From contig NC_039363.1 of the NCBI RefSeq assembly GCF_003573695.1, positions 150,878,826 to 150,942,825 of the forward strand: DNA of 64,000 nucleotides, read 5' to 3'. The stretch is from Papaver somniferum (taxonomy: Eukaryota; Streptophyta; Magnoliopsida; Ranunculales; Papaveraceae). This document shows positions 13,255 to 25,870 of the stretch, piece after piece. Numbering within the stretch: position 1 is the first letter of the stretch; every line of letters starts with the position of its first letter. Below the pieces are notes generated by a model, which saw only the letters and a program-made list of their open reading frames with translations, had not been told where the DNA came from and did no database searches. Both the position numbers and the translations under genes were made by a program.

Positions 13255-15670
13255 AACAGGTTTCCTAAGGTTCTCATGTCTTTTATGTATGGATCTACTT
13301 ACTCTGATCCTAAGAAAGGCAAATGGAATTTTACGCACACTCTTAGGTGAAGATATTAGGCATCCATGGTTAGTAATAGGGGACCGAAATTTCTATCTTT
13401 CTAAGAATGGTTACTGCTCTGATAATTGGGTTCAAAACAAGATTAGAGACTCCGGTCTTATAGATATTGGTCATGATGGGAGAGACTATATCTGGACTAG
13501 TAATAGTTGCGGTAACGGTACTAGGAAGGCTAAAATTGTCTTGGATTTAGGTAATAATGGTTAGTTTATTTATTTTTCTCAGGCCAAACTTTTGCATCTC
13601 AATTTTGTGGGTTCTGATCATTGCCATATTTCCTTGATAACTGATCCTATTCCTAGACACCTTTGGAGATCTTTTAAGTTTTTTGGTACCTGGATTAGGC
13701 ATGAATCTTTTAAGGATAAAATGAAAGAAGCTTGGAATGTTCTCCCATATTAATAGGAGCCCTGTTTTTAAGTTTAATCATAAACTCCATAGTGCTAGAA
13801 TTTTCTTGTCTCAATGAAATAGACTTGAATTTGGTGATATTCAACGGAACATTACTAAACTCCAAAATCAAGTAGATCAAATACAAAATGAGAAATCTGT
13901 TAATCAGCATACGAGAATTCAAGCTCTAATTAAAGATTTAGAGAACTGGTATGACATTCAAACCCAATTTTGTAATGAAAAATCCCGGGACAAGGCTTTT
14001 TTGGAGATAGATAATAATACTATGTATTTTCATTCCCTTGTTAACAAAAGGATGCATAATAATAATATAAATTCTCTATGTGATTCTAATAATTTTCGGT
14101 TTGGTGACGGAGAAGATATTAGTAACCTACTTAGTAATCACTTTAGCTCTGTTGGTAAGACTTCAAATCCTTATTTTCCTGAAATTCCCTTGATATTATT
14201 CCTAAACTGATTTCTGACAGTGATAATATTGATTTGATCACTATCCTAACAAAAACAAATGATGAGATTGAGCACGTTGTTAGAAGTATGCATGCTTGGA
14301 GTTCACCTGGTCCAGTTGGATTTGAGGAAGGGTTTTATCAAACTCAGTGGGACATTGTTGGCCAAGATGTAATTTCTGTTGTTAAGAATTGTTTTGAATG
14401 TAGTTATGTGCCTAGGAGTCTTAACATGATTTATATATCTCTTATACCTAAGACTAAGGATGCCAAAACTGTCGCTGACTACAGACCAATTGGTCTTTGT
14501 AATGTCTCCTATAAAATAGTCTCTAAAATCCTTGCTCACAGAATTAAGCATTATCTTAAAAGAATTATATCTCCTTACTAAGCTGTTTTTGTACCTGGTA
14601 GAGAAATTCATGACAACATCATTGTTGCACATGAAATGATCACACAATGAAACAACAAGAAGGTTTCAGTGGTACAATAGCTTTAAAACTTGGCCTTTCT
14701 AAAGCACTTGATAGGCTTGAATAATCCTTTTTGATTGGTTTCACCTCTGATTTTTGTAGTGTCATTTATTAGTGTGTTTCTAGTACTAACATCACTGTCC
14801 TTCTTAATGATTCACCATGTGAGCAATTTTCTCCTATTAGGAGGATTAGACAAGGAGACCCATTGTCTCCTTATTTGTTTATTATTGTAATGGAATACCT
14901 TTCTAGAAGTTTTTTTTGTCTACGTAGTCTAATAATATCATAAAAAGAGAGACCTCCCATCTCCCATATAGTTTTTTCGGATGATAACCTCATTTTTGGT
15001 AAGGATGATATGCATCATATTCAAAGTATTTTGGATATATTGAATAAGTTTGGCATGTACTCTGATTAATTTAAACAAATCTTGTGTCTATTTTAGAAAA
15101 AATCTTAGTCCAGGTGCTTGTGACGATATTTCCAAAGCCATCAACATGAAAGTGGTTTCTGATTTAAAAAGCATCTGGGAGCTCCTCTGTTATTGGGTCA
15201 TTCTAAGCTTAAATATTTGAACCTATAACAACATAATCCCTTGAAGCTAGACATAAAAACTGGGTAGTATCTCACTGAATCAGGATAGTAGGTCTATAAT
15301 GGTTAAGTCAGTCCTAAATTTCCTTCATACTTATCAAATGGGTTACTTTAAGATACCCAGTACTCTTATCTCTAAGTTAGATACTCTCCAGGGAAAATTC
15401 TTGGTAGATTTATAAAGCAAACGAAGTCATTATGTTTCTTGTCTGAAGTCATATTAATAAGCCAAAAGCTTTTGGTGGTTTACATTTTAGAAATATGGAG
15501 GTGGTTAACGTTGCCATGATTTGTAAACTTGCTTGGAAGGAAGTTAGTGGTGAATATGATGAACTGTGGGAGAAAATTCTGGAAGCTAAGTATTATCGGG
15601 ATAAAAACTTTCTGCATCAAGAAAAACTGAGTGATAATGGCTCCTGGGTGTGGAAAGTGATTTATAGATG
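13255..15670 (+). pseudogene. L1-type LINE ORF2 remnant, left part
   Basis: A degenerate plant non-LTR retrotransposon on the plus strand, 5' truncated. Conserved pieces appear in order across several frames. The endonuclease is entered near 13275 (FMYGSTYS, PWLVIGDRN with the usual GDFN Phe changed, and a GSDHCH near 13610). The reverse transcriptase spans about 14234-15000 (ISLIPKTKDA, DYRPIGLCNVSYKI, RRIRQGDPLSPYLFI, and FSDDNLIF in place of the FADD box). A downstream stretch at 15470-15670 (AFGGLHFRNMEVVN, GSWVWKVIYR) matches the pre-zinc-finger region of plant L1 ORF2. Many stops and frameshifts make it inactive. It breaks at 15670 in mid-domain and resumes at 41913, so it is the host of the LTR nest. 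Confidence 0.88.
15666..15670. repeat. Left target-site duplication AGATG
   Basis: AGATG immediately precedes the TGTTAG terminus at 15671. The same five bases follow the TTTTCA terminus at 41907 (41908-41912). Keeping one copy joins the LINE reading frame across the insert. Confidence 0.8.
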
Positions 15671-16430
15671 TGTTAGAGCATTTCTCGGTTGAACCCACAA
15701 GTTTTTCTATCTCAAGCTTGTTGTCAATGTTAGGTGATCAAAACTATATCTTGATTTGTAGTCTACTAAGTCAAGCTTCAGACAAGTTAGAATTGTAGTT
15801 TAAGTATCAGAGATCACCCTTGAAGACTGAAGATCGACGAAGACATTTGGAGAACTTCTATATCATGTATGTGAAGAATAGACCATTCTATTTTATTCAC
15901 TATACCATCGTTATATCTATTGAGACTATATCGCATGACTTATAGTATATTAACAAAGAAGGTGTTTCAAGTCAAGCTTGTCTTGTGAAAAATCTCGAAA
16001 TATGATTTAGCGATTGGATGTTCAAAGGTCCTTAACAATATTAGTTAAATGGTTTAATTTGTGGGTCAATTAAAAATTTCCCATGCAAATGATTATATCA
16101 CTTGAGAATATTTCAAACATCAAAAGAGAGAAATATGAACTTACTGAATTTCTACTCAGGGTATGGTGGCGAAATTAGTTTGAAAACCATAGATATATGA
16201 GATTCAGAAATACAGGAAGGTTCGCAGACCACAAATTCAGTTGGGAACAGTTCACGAAATCGGTTGACGAACCATGGTGAACTGGATTTTATAAGTTGGA
16301 TTAATTGGCTAGCAGTTGGCGAACCCGGTTCACGAACCGAGGTCAACTGAGTTCGGTAGTCTAGTAGGGTTGGCGAACCATAACACCCTTACTCGTGAAC
16401 AATCCTTACGGTTGGCGAAACATTGTACCA
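15671..16430 (+). mobile_element. LTR, 5' part (plus orientation)
   Basis: Starts TGTTAGAGCA, then TTTCTATCTCAAGCTTG and GGTGATCAAAACTAT. The same words appear, reverse-complemented, at the right end of the LTR fragment ending at 17987. Positions about 16150-16420 hold a degenerate minisatellite based on a GGTTCGCGAACC-like word. After about 16450 the sequence switches to the minus-oriented LTR. The remainder of a plus-oriented LTR follows at 17988. Confidence 0.7.
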
Positions 16431-16479
16431 ACTGTCCCAACAATCTTTCGCAGATGCTCAAAGACTTATTATTTTAATA

Positions 16480-17987
16480 TGTTTAGCATGGCTATAGGAC
16501 ACAGAAAAGTGTCGAGATTAGGTTTTCCAGTTGCTAGAGTTCTCTCTTATATAGTCTTTCAAATCAGGGTTTGGTTTCAATCAAAGCTAAGATAGCTTAG
16601 TAACAAAGCATTCAATTTTCACCGTTAGATGAAAACCTGATTTAAGATTCAAACTATGTTTACTTAAAACCAAAGAAATATCTCTCCACCATTAGATGGT
16701 CTTAGCTTGTTACACACAAATGAAATATACCTTCATTTAGATATGGGTAGCCGTACCTAAACATGTATATTGAGTTGGCTCAACAATAGTTAACCGAAAT
16801 TAGCCATATGAACACTTTTGTATTAATCACATTCATCTAACACTTCTAGATCAAATATGATGATCAATCAATCATGAAAGATAATCAAATGAATCTAATT
16901 TTGTTACTAATAGAGTTGTATATAACTCATAGAAGTATATAAGAACCAATTGAAACAAATCAGGATTGATTCGTCATCGTACAAGTACTTATACCGAAAT
17001 CAATTCATGAACATTAAGCCACGGTTTACAAAGATTGCATTCCTTAATTTATTAATGTATTTGTTCATGAGTATGAAAATATACTTAACCGATTTTAGAA
17101 CTTAACCAACTAAGTTTGCAAACTGGTAAGCAAACTATAGTATTTGTGCTTGGTCTTGTCCAGCCATTTGCAAACGGGTATGCAAACAGCCGTCCCGGAC
17201 CTAACTCAGGTAGAACCATTCGCATACTAGTATGTAAACTTGGTTCCCGGACTTTAACAGTTAAAACCGTTTGCATACTGGTATGAAAACAAGGTTTCTA
17301 GACCTGAATCATACCAAAACAGTTTGCATATTGTGTTGTAAACTCCCATTTCAATCATTGAAACATCCTTAGAAGACGATAATGGCTGTCTCACACATAC
17401 CATTAGCTTATAAGTAATTTTCAAGTGATCGAATGATCAATACGAAACTTTCTGAGTCGACATCAAATGATTGTCTCACACAAATCATGTAAGATGTTTC
17501 AAGACAATTTTCACATGATCATCTTTTGACTTATTATTTAGTTTCCAATAAATAGATTGTTTTCAACTAAACTTGTCAAGAATATGATGAACGTAGCTAA
17601 AGCAAAAAGCTTTCAACTCGTATTTCGAGAAATAGATAAGCGAGATAAACTCGGATCGAGATATCAAATGTGTATAATATAAAAGTCTATATAGCTATAC
17701 GACTTAGTCTCATTAGGAGATAAAATAGAATAGACTTCTGAGTGATATATAAATTTTAGTCTCCACATACCTTTTGTTGATGAAGTTCCTCCAAGCTCTC
17801 CTCAATAGATCTTCATTTTCAATCGATGAACGCCGTGAAGTATAAAGCTCAACTACACATTTTATCCTAATCCAAGGCATAGCTATACACAGACTAGAAA
17901 TCAAGACTCATAGTTTTGATCACCTAAACTTGACAAACAAGCTTGAGATAGAAACGCTTGCGAGTTCGAATGAGCAATGCTCTAACA
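16480..17987 (-). mobile_element. LTR fragment, minus orientation, nested
   Basis: This stretch aligns by eye with the solo LTR at 32786-35163. Shared words include ATATAGTCTTTCAAATCAGGG, CACCGTTAGATGAAAACCTG and CAATCATTGAAACAT. The terminus GCTCTAACA ends at 17987. The other end of the LTR is missing, and no flanking duplication was found, so this is a truncated copy. Its first 300 bp form an inverted repeat with 15671-15980. Confidence 0.75.
17085..17345. repeat. Minisatellite inside the LTR, TTTGCATACTGGTATG type
   Basis: About four degenerate units of roughly 60 bp are each built on a TTTGCA-AC-GGTATG-AAAC core (near 17115, 17165, 17218 and 17268, with a decayed fifth near 17323). The solo LTR at 32786-35163 carries a different minisatellite at the equivalent position. 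Confidence 0.7.
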
Positions 17988-19974
17988 ATTTCATTCATAG
18001 AAAACGATGTTTAGTTGCATGAGTTTAAGGAAGTAGACTTACGAACTTTTTTCGTAGTTGAAAGAAATCAACATGATTGAAGGTCCGGTTTTTATTGAAG
18101 ATCTATTGAAGGACCGATCCTAACTTGTGTTTGGAATCAGGGTGGAGACGATCCTAAATTTTGTTGGGAGTCAAGGGAGAACCGATCCTAACCTATATAG
18201 GGATTCAAGGTAGAACCGATCCTAACTTATGTTGGAAGTCAAGGTAGAACTGATTCCTACCTATATTGAGAGTCAATATAGAACCGGTCCCTACCTAGAT
18301 GCATTGGGAGTCATGGTAGAACGGTCTTAAAATGCAAAAATGATTTCTTTAGTCACGTGCGCTTTAGGGTTTGTGTGATTTTGGAAACTGGGTTTGCTTA
18401 ATAGAAAAGTTCAAGATGTCGACATAATGACTAATTTGAACATGGGGGTGAAATCTTATTATTAGTTGTTCAAATATATTCCTTGATACTCAAGCTGAGA
18501 TCCCAAACCTAAATGTTTGAGAATATTCTTGAGATTTTCGAATATATATGCTTTGTTTTACCAGCAAGCAAAACATATCTCTGGAAAGATATATTAGTTA
18601 AGTGCTAGCTAATATTGAGTTGTCAAAAATGGATTTCGCTTATACAGTTGGAATTAGACAAAACTGAGTTTAGGTGCTTTATTGCATATCTTAAAAATAT
18701 TTTTGGTTATGAAAAGTAATACTATCTTGTAAAGGAGAGTAACCTAATTAGGCGAAATCTCTTAAGTCCGCTAGTTTAAAGACTTCTTTGGGATCAAGAA
18801 GCGTCTACTAGTACAGTTGGTGGGAAACTAGAACCTGCATTGTTATTTTAGTTTTCGATTATTAATTTGATTGACTAATGATTATTAACTCTTGATTGCA
18901 CCTAGTTTGATTATTCTTGAGAGCGTTCTCTTATGATATAAGGTCACTCAAACTAGGTCAAGAGATGAGCGGTAGTTCATATATGATTTTAGATATGACG
19001 TTGATCTTTGATCATCCATTGTTAACAGACTCCATTCTGTGCATGATCGATCATAAGTTGGTATTAAGTTTGTTATTGTGCAGGTACAGAAGAAGACTAT
19101 TGAAGATTTAACACAAGAATATTTTCTTGTTGGTTTCATATCTTTGTGATTTTCTCCGTGCACAAACTAGATCGGGTTATCTTTTGATAGACTTGTTATT
19201 TCTAGTCGTATTTAGATCGACAAACTTTCATTTGGTGGTACTCTTTAGTATCTGAATCTGGTAGTTCTTTTTGACTTGATCTGGTTAACTTATTAATCTA
19301 GATCTTGGAAGTTCCAACCCGACAAAGGAGTTTAATCGATTTCAAACAGAAAACCCTTTGTCAAGCTCAATTAGGATATTTAAGATTAACTTCTTGAGAT
19401 AAGAAGAGTGGTTACCAAACATATTAGTCCTTTACTGTTTGGAATACGATCTAGAGGGTTGAGTGCATAAAGTTTTCAGATAGGCTGAAGCAACTTAAGA
19501 TAATGGACTCTGTCTTAGGATTCACGTGTGTTGGACAGATTGGTTGTAGGCGGAGGGAGACTGAGGAAACTAGGTAACTATGAGTAGTTTACTTGGTCTC
19601 AACTATACGAAGTTGGTAGTGGTCTTTGTATAACGTTTTAATTCTGAGAGTATTCAAAACTGGACTAGGTCCATGGGTTTTTCTGAATTTTTGGCTGTCT
19701 CATTAATAAAATCTTTTTGTGTGCTTTTACTTTACTTTCCGCATTATAATTGTTTTAATTATAATTAAAGTAATTGCGCTTGTACGTTAATCCAACAGTT
19801 GGGTTTATCCCTATAGTCTAAGGTTCAGTTTCGGACTTATATTATATACCAAGTGCATACCTTGTGGTTTGCTATCTTCTTGAAAATATATGTTTATATT
19901 AGATCATGCAAGGTATCAGAATTAAAGGTTGATATCGAAAAGATTGTGGTGTACTTGGTACCCTCGTCATTTCA
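17988..19974 (+). mobile_element. LTR, 3' part (plus orientation)
   Basis: This stretch matches the reverse complement of the 2.9 kb LTRs at 28571 and 37514. CTAATTAGGCGAAATCTCTTA, GGGATCAAGAAGC and GTTGGTGGGAAACTAG near 18748-18833 have direct counterparts there. It ends GTACTTGGTACCCTCGTCATTTCA at 19974, like the other LTR ends of the family. ATGATACAGAG at 19977 resembles a decayed TGGTATCAGAG primer-binding site. A minisatellite of about 30 bp with a GAACCGATCCTAAC core occupies 18078-18330. Confidence 0.72.
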
Positions 19975-21910
19975 GAATGATACAGAGATATAAATATATA
20001 TTTATTCAATCTCGCTAACAGCCGTCGATTTTCAATAATTTGTCACAAAGTCTTTAAGGCCATAAGCTGAATGACAAAATGTACTCACTTGAATAGTAGA
20101 GTTGCTATTATCTTTGAAACTTTGTTTTTAAAGTTTGGAGAACCCCTACAAGATCCGCTGACTAAAATATAATAAATGACGAACAATGAAAAAAGATCTT
20201 TACATATAATAACGAAGAAAACAAACCATCATTTTGTTAATTACTAATGTAAAATATCAGGTGAATTGTTTAATATACACAACATGTCATGCGTAACTAA
20301 ATGGCTGAAATCAACAACCTGCCAGCAAAATATGAGATGTAAACAAATTGCTAATAACCTTGACGTATGGTACTAAGTAAAATTATTCATCAATAACTCT
20401 CCTTATTTTGTTAAGTAGATTTGATTAAACTCATGTGTGAAATCATGATTATACTATTATAAATTTATGTTTTATAAGTTGTGTATTTAGCATACATATG
20501 AGTTTCAGTTTTAGCTGGCGCGTAATAGCTAAGACTTTGTCAACCTTTTTGTGGTAAAGGTTATCTTATTGTTATTCTTTTATCTTGTACGGAATAACAA
20601 CTCACAGGAGGAGAGTTATATATTTAACCGGTGCTTAAACGCCATATCTTTGTGAGGAGATTGGTTGTGGAAACCAAGGGAAGGATTATTTTGATAATTT
20701 TCTTGATATGAAAGCTTGATCGGTTCGGATCTTAGTTTGTCATACCGAAGAGTAAGGTAATAATTTATTTGTGTATGTTAATCGTTTCCCTGTTAAGTGA
20801 AGCTGATTAAATGCCTATTTTTGCTTTTGTTTAAAGAAATATATGGTATGATTGTTATGTTGCAATTGGTTCTGGTTAAGAAAAACTAACTCAAGTTTGA
20901 TTTTTGTTTTTGCTTAATGAAAAGGAGGTTTAATTTACTTAGTCCAATTGATTCCTGAAAAAAAACTAATTTAATTCTAATCTTAGTTTAGGCTTATCAA
21001 AACGAGGACAATAAGCGATGAAACCAAAGACATATAAACCATCTAAACTATAAGACAAGTAAGCCTCCCCATACCATACAATGACACGACGGGCCCACAC
21101 AAAGGGTTTGGTTAAGATATTCCAGATTCCACCAAATATACAAATGGAAACCATACATGCCCTCAAATTATATCTTCTAAGTCGTCTATACTAACAATCC
21201 ATCCTTCTCCCCCCCCCCCCCCAAAGGAGATTTTAGTAAATAACCATATAACACTTGGGCTAAGGGCAATGTTAGTAATTTTTCTTACATCGCCCCTCCC
21301 CAGTAGCCCAAGTATCATATGCCCCCAAAATAAAGATTTATGATTATTCATGTCTAATCGGTTCGTTGATAAGAAAACTAGTTATATCTAACCTAATTTT
21401 GTCTTGTCTAAATGAGGTAAAATTATTTATGAATAATTGGATTCTGATAAGTAACTAAGTTAATTCTGATTTTTGTCTGACTTATCAAATCAAAGGAAAA
21501 ATTGCTTCGGGAAATTGTTTTCTTGAAAAGGTGCTAAAACAAATTACGCAGGTAGTTTCGTTTTTAATATTGCATATCTAAAATGGTATGTTAAACTTTC
21601 ATGCTTAACTCTTGTAGGTTGTATGAGTTCTTATGAACTTGTAAGATTCTTTAGGTTTGCTCTTGTATTTGTTTTCATTTTTTTGTCATTTTTGTGACAA
21701 AAAGGGAGAGAAATATATGGAGTATACGGGTGATTTAAAATCACTGAGAAAGGATATATGTGATGAAAAGTATATATCTAACAAAAGAGAAAAGCATAGA
21801 CTAAGGAGGATAAACATATCATCATGTTGTGTAATATTACATACTACAAAAGAGAATAACAAATATGTTCGGTTTGAATATATGGCTAACTTTCCTTTAG
21901 GGGAGTAAAG
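19975..21910 (+). mobile_element. Copia internal non-coding region fragment
   Basis: No coding frame is recognisable. Words near 21680-21830 (TTTTTGTGACAAAAAGGGAG, AGAAATATATGGAGTA, ATATCTAAC) match the reverse complement of 31740-31870, the internal region next to the 3' LTR of the layer 2 element. The piece is therefore the pol-to-3'LTR spacer of a plus-oriented relative. An unusual run of about 13 C lies near 21209-21222. Confidence 0.6.
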
Positions 21911-21989
21911 CTTTTTTTATTCAAATGCAAAATTGGAAAGATCAAATCATAAAACTTTAATCTTATAGCACCATTGATTTTCTACCTCC

Positions 21990-22600
21990 GCCTTACAAAT
22001 CTTAAGTTTCTCGAAGGCTTAATCAATAAATGTGATGAAGCTTTTGGTTCTTAAGAGATACATATGATATTAACGCAATGCATCATCAATAAATGTGATA
22101 AAATATTGCTTACTACCCCTAGTTAAAACATTTAACTCACATATGTCTGAATGAACCAAACCTAGAATTCCTAATCTTTTATGGTACTGATGGAAAAGGT
22201 TTTCTAGCAATTTAATATTTTACACAAACATCACATTTATCATCAGAGATTTTTATGCAATATGGGTTTAATCTTAAATTAGTCATGGTTCTCATGCGTT
22301 TATGATTAATATGTTCTAGTCTAGCATGCCAAGTATCAAAGGACTCAGAAACATAAACGAAAGAGTTTATTTCATTACTCAAGTTCAAATTGTACATTCG
22401 ATTGATTACATAACCATTGTCGACATAAAAAGCACCTTTAGAAAATATGACTTTGTCCGTTTCAAACAAGATTTTAAATCTATGTTTGTTAAAGACACTT
22501 ATAGACATGAGATTTTTTCTAATTTCAGGAACATGAAGTACTTCATTCCCATATCTCAGAGATTTTCAAGTACATTATTTTCCAAGTTGAGGCATTAAAG
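21990..22600 (-). pseudogene. Ty1/copia pol fragment: GAG-pre-integrase zinc finger and start of integrase
   Basis: On the minus strand, 22508-22212 encodes the H-H-C-C zinc finger of the pre-integrase region (TWHARLEHIN...CDVCVKY). The following 22210-22000 reads LGLVHSDICELNV and FITFIDDA, the start of the integrase core with its first catalytic aspartate region. Stops and frame changes occur between them. No reverse transcriptase or RNase H follows, so it is a short remnant. It lies opposite in strand to its neighbours, so it inserted independently or was inverted. Confidence 0.82.
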
Positions 22601-22611
22601 TCAGCCGGGAA

Positions 22612-22820
22612 CTGTTAAGCTAAGGGTTTCTCTCTAACCCAAATATCATTATGGAAACTTATTTTATTGCCGTCTCCAAGTATGAAAATGTAATTGCCTC
22701 CGAAGGATTCAATATGCTTATTGATTCTGTTTCGTATACTGCAACCATATTTTTGAGCAATAACCTGATTCGAGATTATGTTTGTCAGCTTCAAATTTTC
22801 CCTTACCACTTCGAAAGGGG
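22612..22820 (-). pseudogene. LINE ORF2 fragment (pre-zinc-finger region)
   Basis: A 64-codon frame ends with ILGDGNKISFHNDIWV, a motif found in plant L1 ORF2 proteins between the reverse transcriptase and the zf-RVT zinc finger. Nothing else of a LINE is seen on either side, so this is an isolated scrap. Confidence 0.7.
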
Positions 22821-23080
22821 ATGACTTAATAGAATATTATATTGCGGAATAAACATGACTGACTTGATAGAAGCTTATTCTACAATAGATAGTTTGGTAG
22901 CATTCGAAAAAGATGAGAAGATTTTTAAAAGCTTAAAAACATGGGTAATTTTTCTCTAAATTACCCTATGAAACTAAAACTAAAGCTTAAATACGAAATG
23001 TGTAAAGAATAAAATTTTGATTTTATTGGATAATAATGCGTTACAGAACCTCTTAAGATACATAACAACACTTCAGATAA

Positions 23081-25870
23081 TTAAATCAAACCAGTAGTAA
23101 ATGGAGCGCCAATAGAGGGAAACCATTCAGTCTCATTTATGAAATTTTGGACATATTTGAGAATATCTTTGGAGTCGTTGTACACTTTGAAACCTCCCCA
23201 GTTTACTCGTCCTTTAGTCTTTGCGCCCGGTATCTATTTCCGTACTCAATATAGGTCAATGTAGATTGAGTCTTGTTGTCTCTTTTACTCCATGGTGACC
23301 ATCCTTTTGGAGAAATGAAGTCACCTATAAATGATTGTATCACCACGGTTGTCGAGCAGAACCTTCATGGGCGACGGAAGTAAGAAAAGAAATTCTTTTT
23401 TGTGCGTTCAAGTTCTTGGGTAGTTAAGATGTTGCAATTATGCAAGACGATTCCGGTATTCATCTCTAAAGCGTCTATTCCATCTGCGGTAATTGTGATG
23501 CTTTGTCCGTGGTTCGGCTTTCTACTTTGGGGAAAACAAGATTTTAGGGACATCAATTTATTTTATTTCATTATTGTCATTTTTATGATACATCGGATTA
23601 ATGATATAAATTTTTGAACCAAAAAGTCAAAACTTTTAATTAGTTTGTTAGTATTTCTTGTAATATTAAACTGTTGAAAGGGGTAGCAAAAGAAGATTTT
23701 TTTTTTCGAAAATCAACCTAGATAAAGAAACACGTTCCGTATTTACTCTTTGCAAGGCTTGCGGTTTTTTTATTTTTTGTCTTATTGTTTTCTATTAAAT
23801 CAAAAAATAAAAGGGGAAAGAAGAAAAAAAGAACTAGGGAGTTACTATTCCTTTAAACAATACAAGGTAACTAGTTAATTCATTAGTTCTTTTTAACCGA
23901 TTATTAATTCATTAATCATCCTATCTTGATTAATCAATATTTTCTTATTTGTTAAATTAAATTTAGGGCATAAACTGAATCAATTTCTTTTTTTATCTGA
24001 CAAGGTAATACTACATTCAATTTTATATATACTATAAGAATTTAAAGTGTCATGTGGCAATACAATGGGTTTAGAATGAAAGGACATAATAATGGGTCTA
24101 AAATAAAGGGACACATAATTCATCTTCATGTGTTTTACCTAAATTATAGATATGTCTTTCACAATAGTCAATAATATTTTTCAAACAGTTAGTTTAAAAT
24201 GAGAAGACACAACTTATGAAGCAAAGTGAAAAGCAATAGGTTTAAAATTAATGGTCACAACTTATGTAGTAAAATAATGGGTTTAAAATGAAGTGATACA
24301 ACTTATATCACAATTTTCCATGTTTTTCAAAAAAATATCACATTTATTTATTTATTGTAAGTTTAAAACATGAGACACATTTTTATAATTAAGTTAGTAT
24401 TATCGCATATCGAATATATATTGTGGTAATATAAATTAATCAAAAAAGTTTTACTATATCGTAAAGTTTTACGTCGATATGTTTCCTCTTGTTTAATATA
24501 TTTTTTAGTTGATCGTTTTGTTTTATTACACTTAATAAAATAAATAATTGTTTAGTTGTGTTAAGAAGATAGCTTCAAAGTATTCGAGTTTTTTTCTTCT
24601 TATGTATATAGCCTTATATAGGGTAACATCTTTGGAGATTAACTTTGGGGTATCAATTTTTCGGGATAGGTATTGCAGTTTTGAAGGATTGTAGTTGATT
24701 TTTCAAGTGTGAAATCCACAGTTCCTAGGATATCACATTCACGGTAAAATTGATGGGTTTTTTTTGGTGTAGAATGAGCCGTGACACCCTTCAATATTGC
24801 ACCTGTAAAAGACGCATCGATCTGCCTCTGTTCTAAAGGAAACAACTTGATTTCCATTAGGACCAGTGATATTCACAATTGCGATATCTCGCGCCATGAA
24901 ACCATCTCCAAATACAATTACATAAAAAATAAACACATACTTGTTAGTAATACATTGTAGGCTTTTCAATCAACAAGAAGATATCACCAGAACCATATAC
25001 TTCTATATTATTTTGAATGCAAACTGAAAATTTCTCCGTAGATTGTTGGGTGATTCTACTAATTAAATTGACCAGAAGTTCATCCAATTTGAGTATAGGT
25101 AGCTTATCTGGTTTGAAGTCGAACTTTCTACTACTTAAACAGTTCTTGTATCTTTACATAGTGAAAGCCAAGAAAATGCTCCTAGATAAGGGTGAATTGT
25201 TTAGTTCATATTGTCGTAGATGATCCTACATATGCACACAAATTATTCTAATAATATCAAGGTTAAAACTTTTGACATGGCCAAAAACGATCTAATTAAT
25301 TAATTGGAACAACTTTCTTAAGATTTTCTTTGTTATGGACCACTTTTTTTTTTCTTTTCAAAGATAAAAATAAGGAATATCTCAACTGATGTTTAAATTT
25401 TCATGAACATGCTATATCATACAAGGGCTATTAATTTTTCTGAAAAATTGAAAGTAGGGATTGCTTGTTTCTAAAAAATTATTAGGAATTGTTATGCAAA
25501 CTAACATGTTGCAGTAAATCTTTTGTTTCATTAGTAAAAGGAAGACTAGCTGTAAATATGAAGAGAAAATGAACATTATGGATAGTCCTCTAATAGAGAA
25601 GAATAGGGATTCATAATTCTCACCAAGTGTTGTCGTATCCTGGGTCCCAAATCCGCTAGCATTATTCCGATGTTCGACGATCTTGGTTGCTAGCATGCCT
25701 TCCCCTTTTAAAACAAGATTCTTATTGTTTTGGGGGATCAAGATATTCTCCTTGTAATCCTCTATTTTAATGTGAATCACATATGGGATCAACAATGAAG
25801 AGGCTTATACAACTTCGTTGGTGATTCCATAATCTCTGAACCATCAGTCACTATGATAAGATTACAAACT
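23081..25870 (-). pseudogene. Pectinesterase (pectin methylesterase) pseudogene
   Basis: Three blocks on the minus strand follow the order of the plant pectinesterase domain. 25870-25624 has YVIHIKIEDYKEN, NLVLKGEGM and FGTQDTTTL. 24945-24640 has FGDGFMARDI, NQVVSFRTEADRCVFYRC, ECDILGTVDF and ILQNCN. 23560-23081 has ITADGI, NTGIVLHNC, IQSFIGDF, WSPW, and a C-terminal PSIGAPFT before TAA at 23083. The QD of the usual QDTLY catalytic motif reads HG, while the Asp of GTVDF remains. The RRPW active-site region is frameshifted, and TAA/TGA stops interrupt the first and second blocks. A donor-like GTGAG after the first block suggests that original introns persist, so it derives from genomic DNA and not from a reverse-transcribed copy. 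The gap 23533-24640 is AT-rich and could be an intron or an insertion. Confidence 0.85.
24040..24320. repeat. Degenerate repeats, GGGTTTAAAATGAAGGGACACAA type
   Basis: Four to six diverged units with a GGGTTTAAAATGAA-GACACAACTTAT core lie in the AT-rich gap between pectinesterase blocks. Spacing is irregular (about 35-75 bp). Confidence 0.6.

Noticed and set aside
22212..22600. Plus-strand 90-codon frame at 22326-22598 as a gene
   Set aside because: It is antisense to the copia pre-integrase frame, whose HHCC motif is clear.
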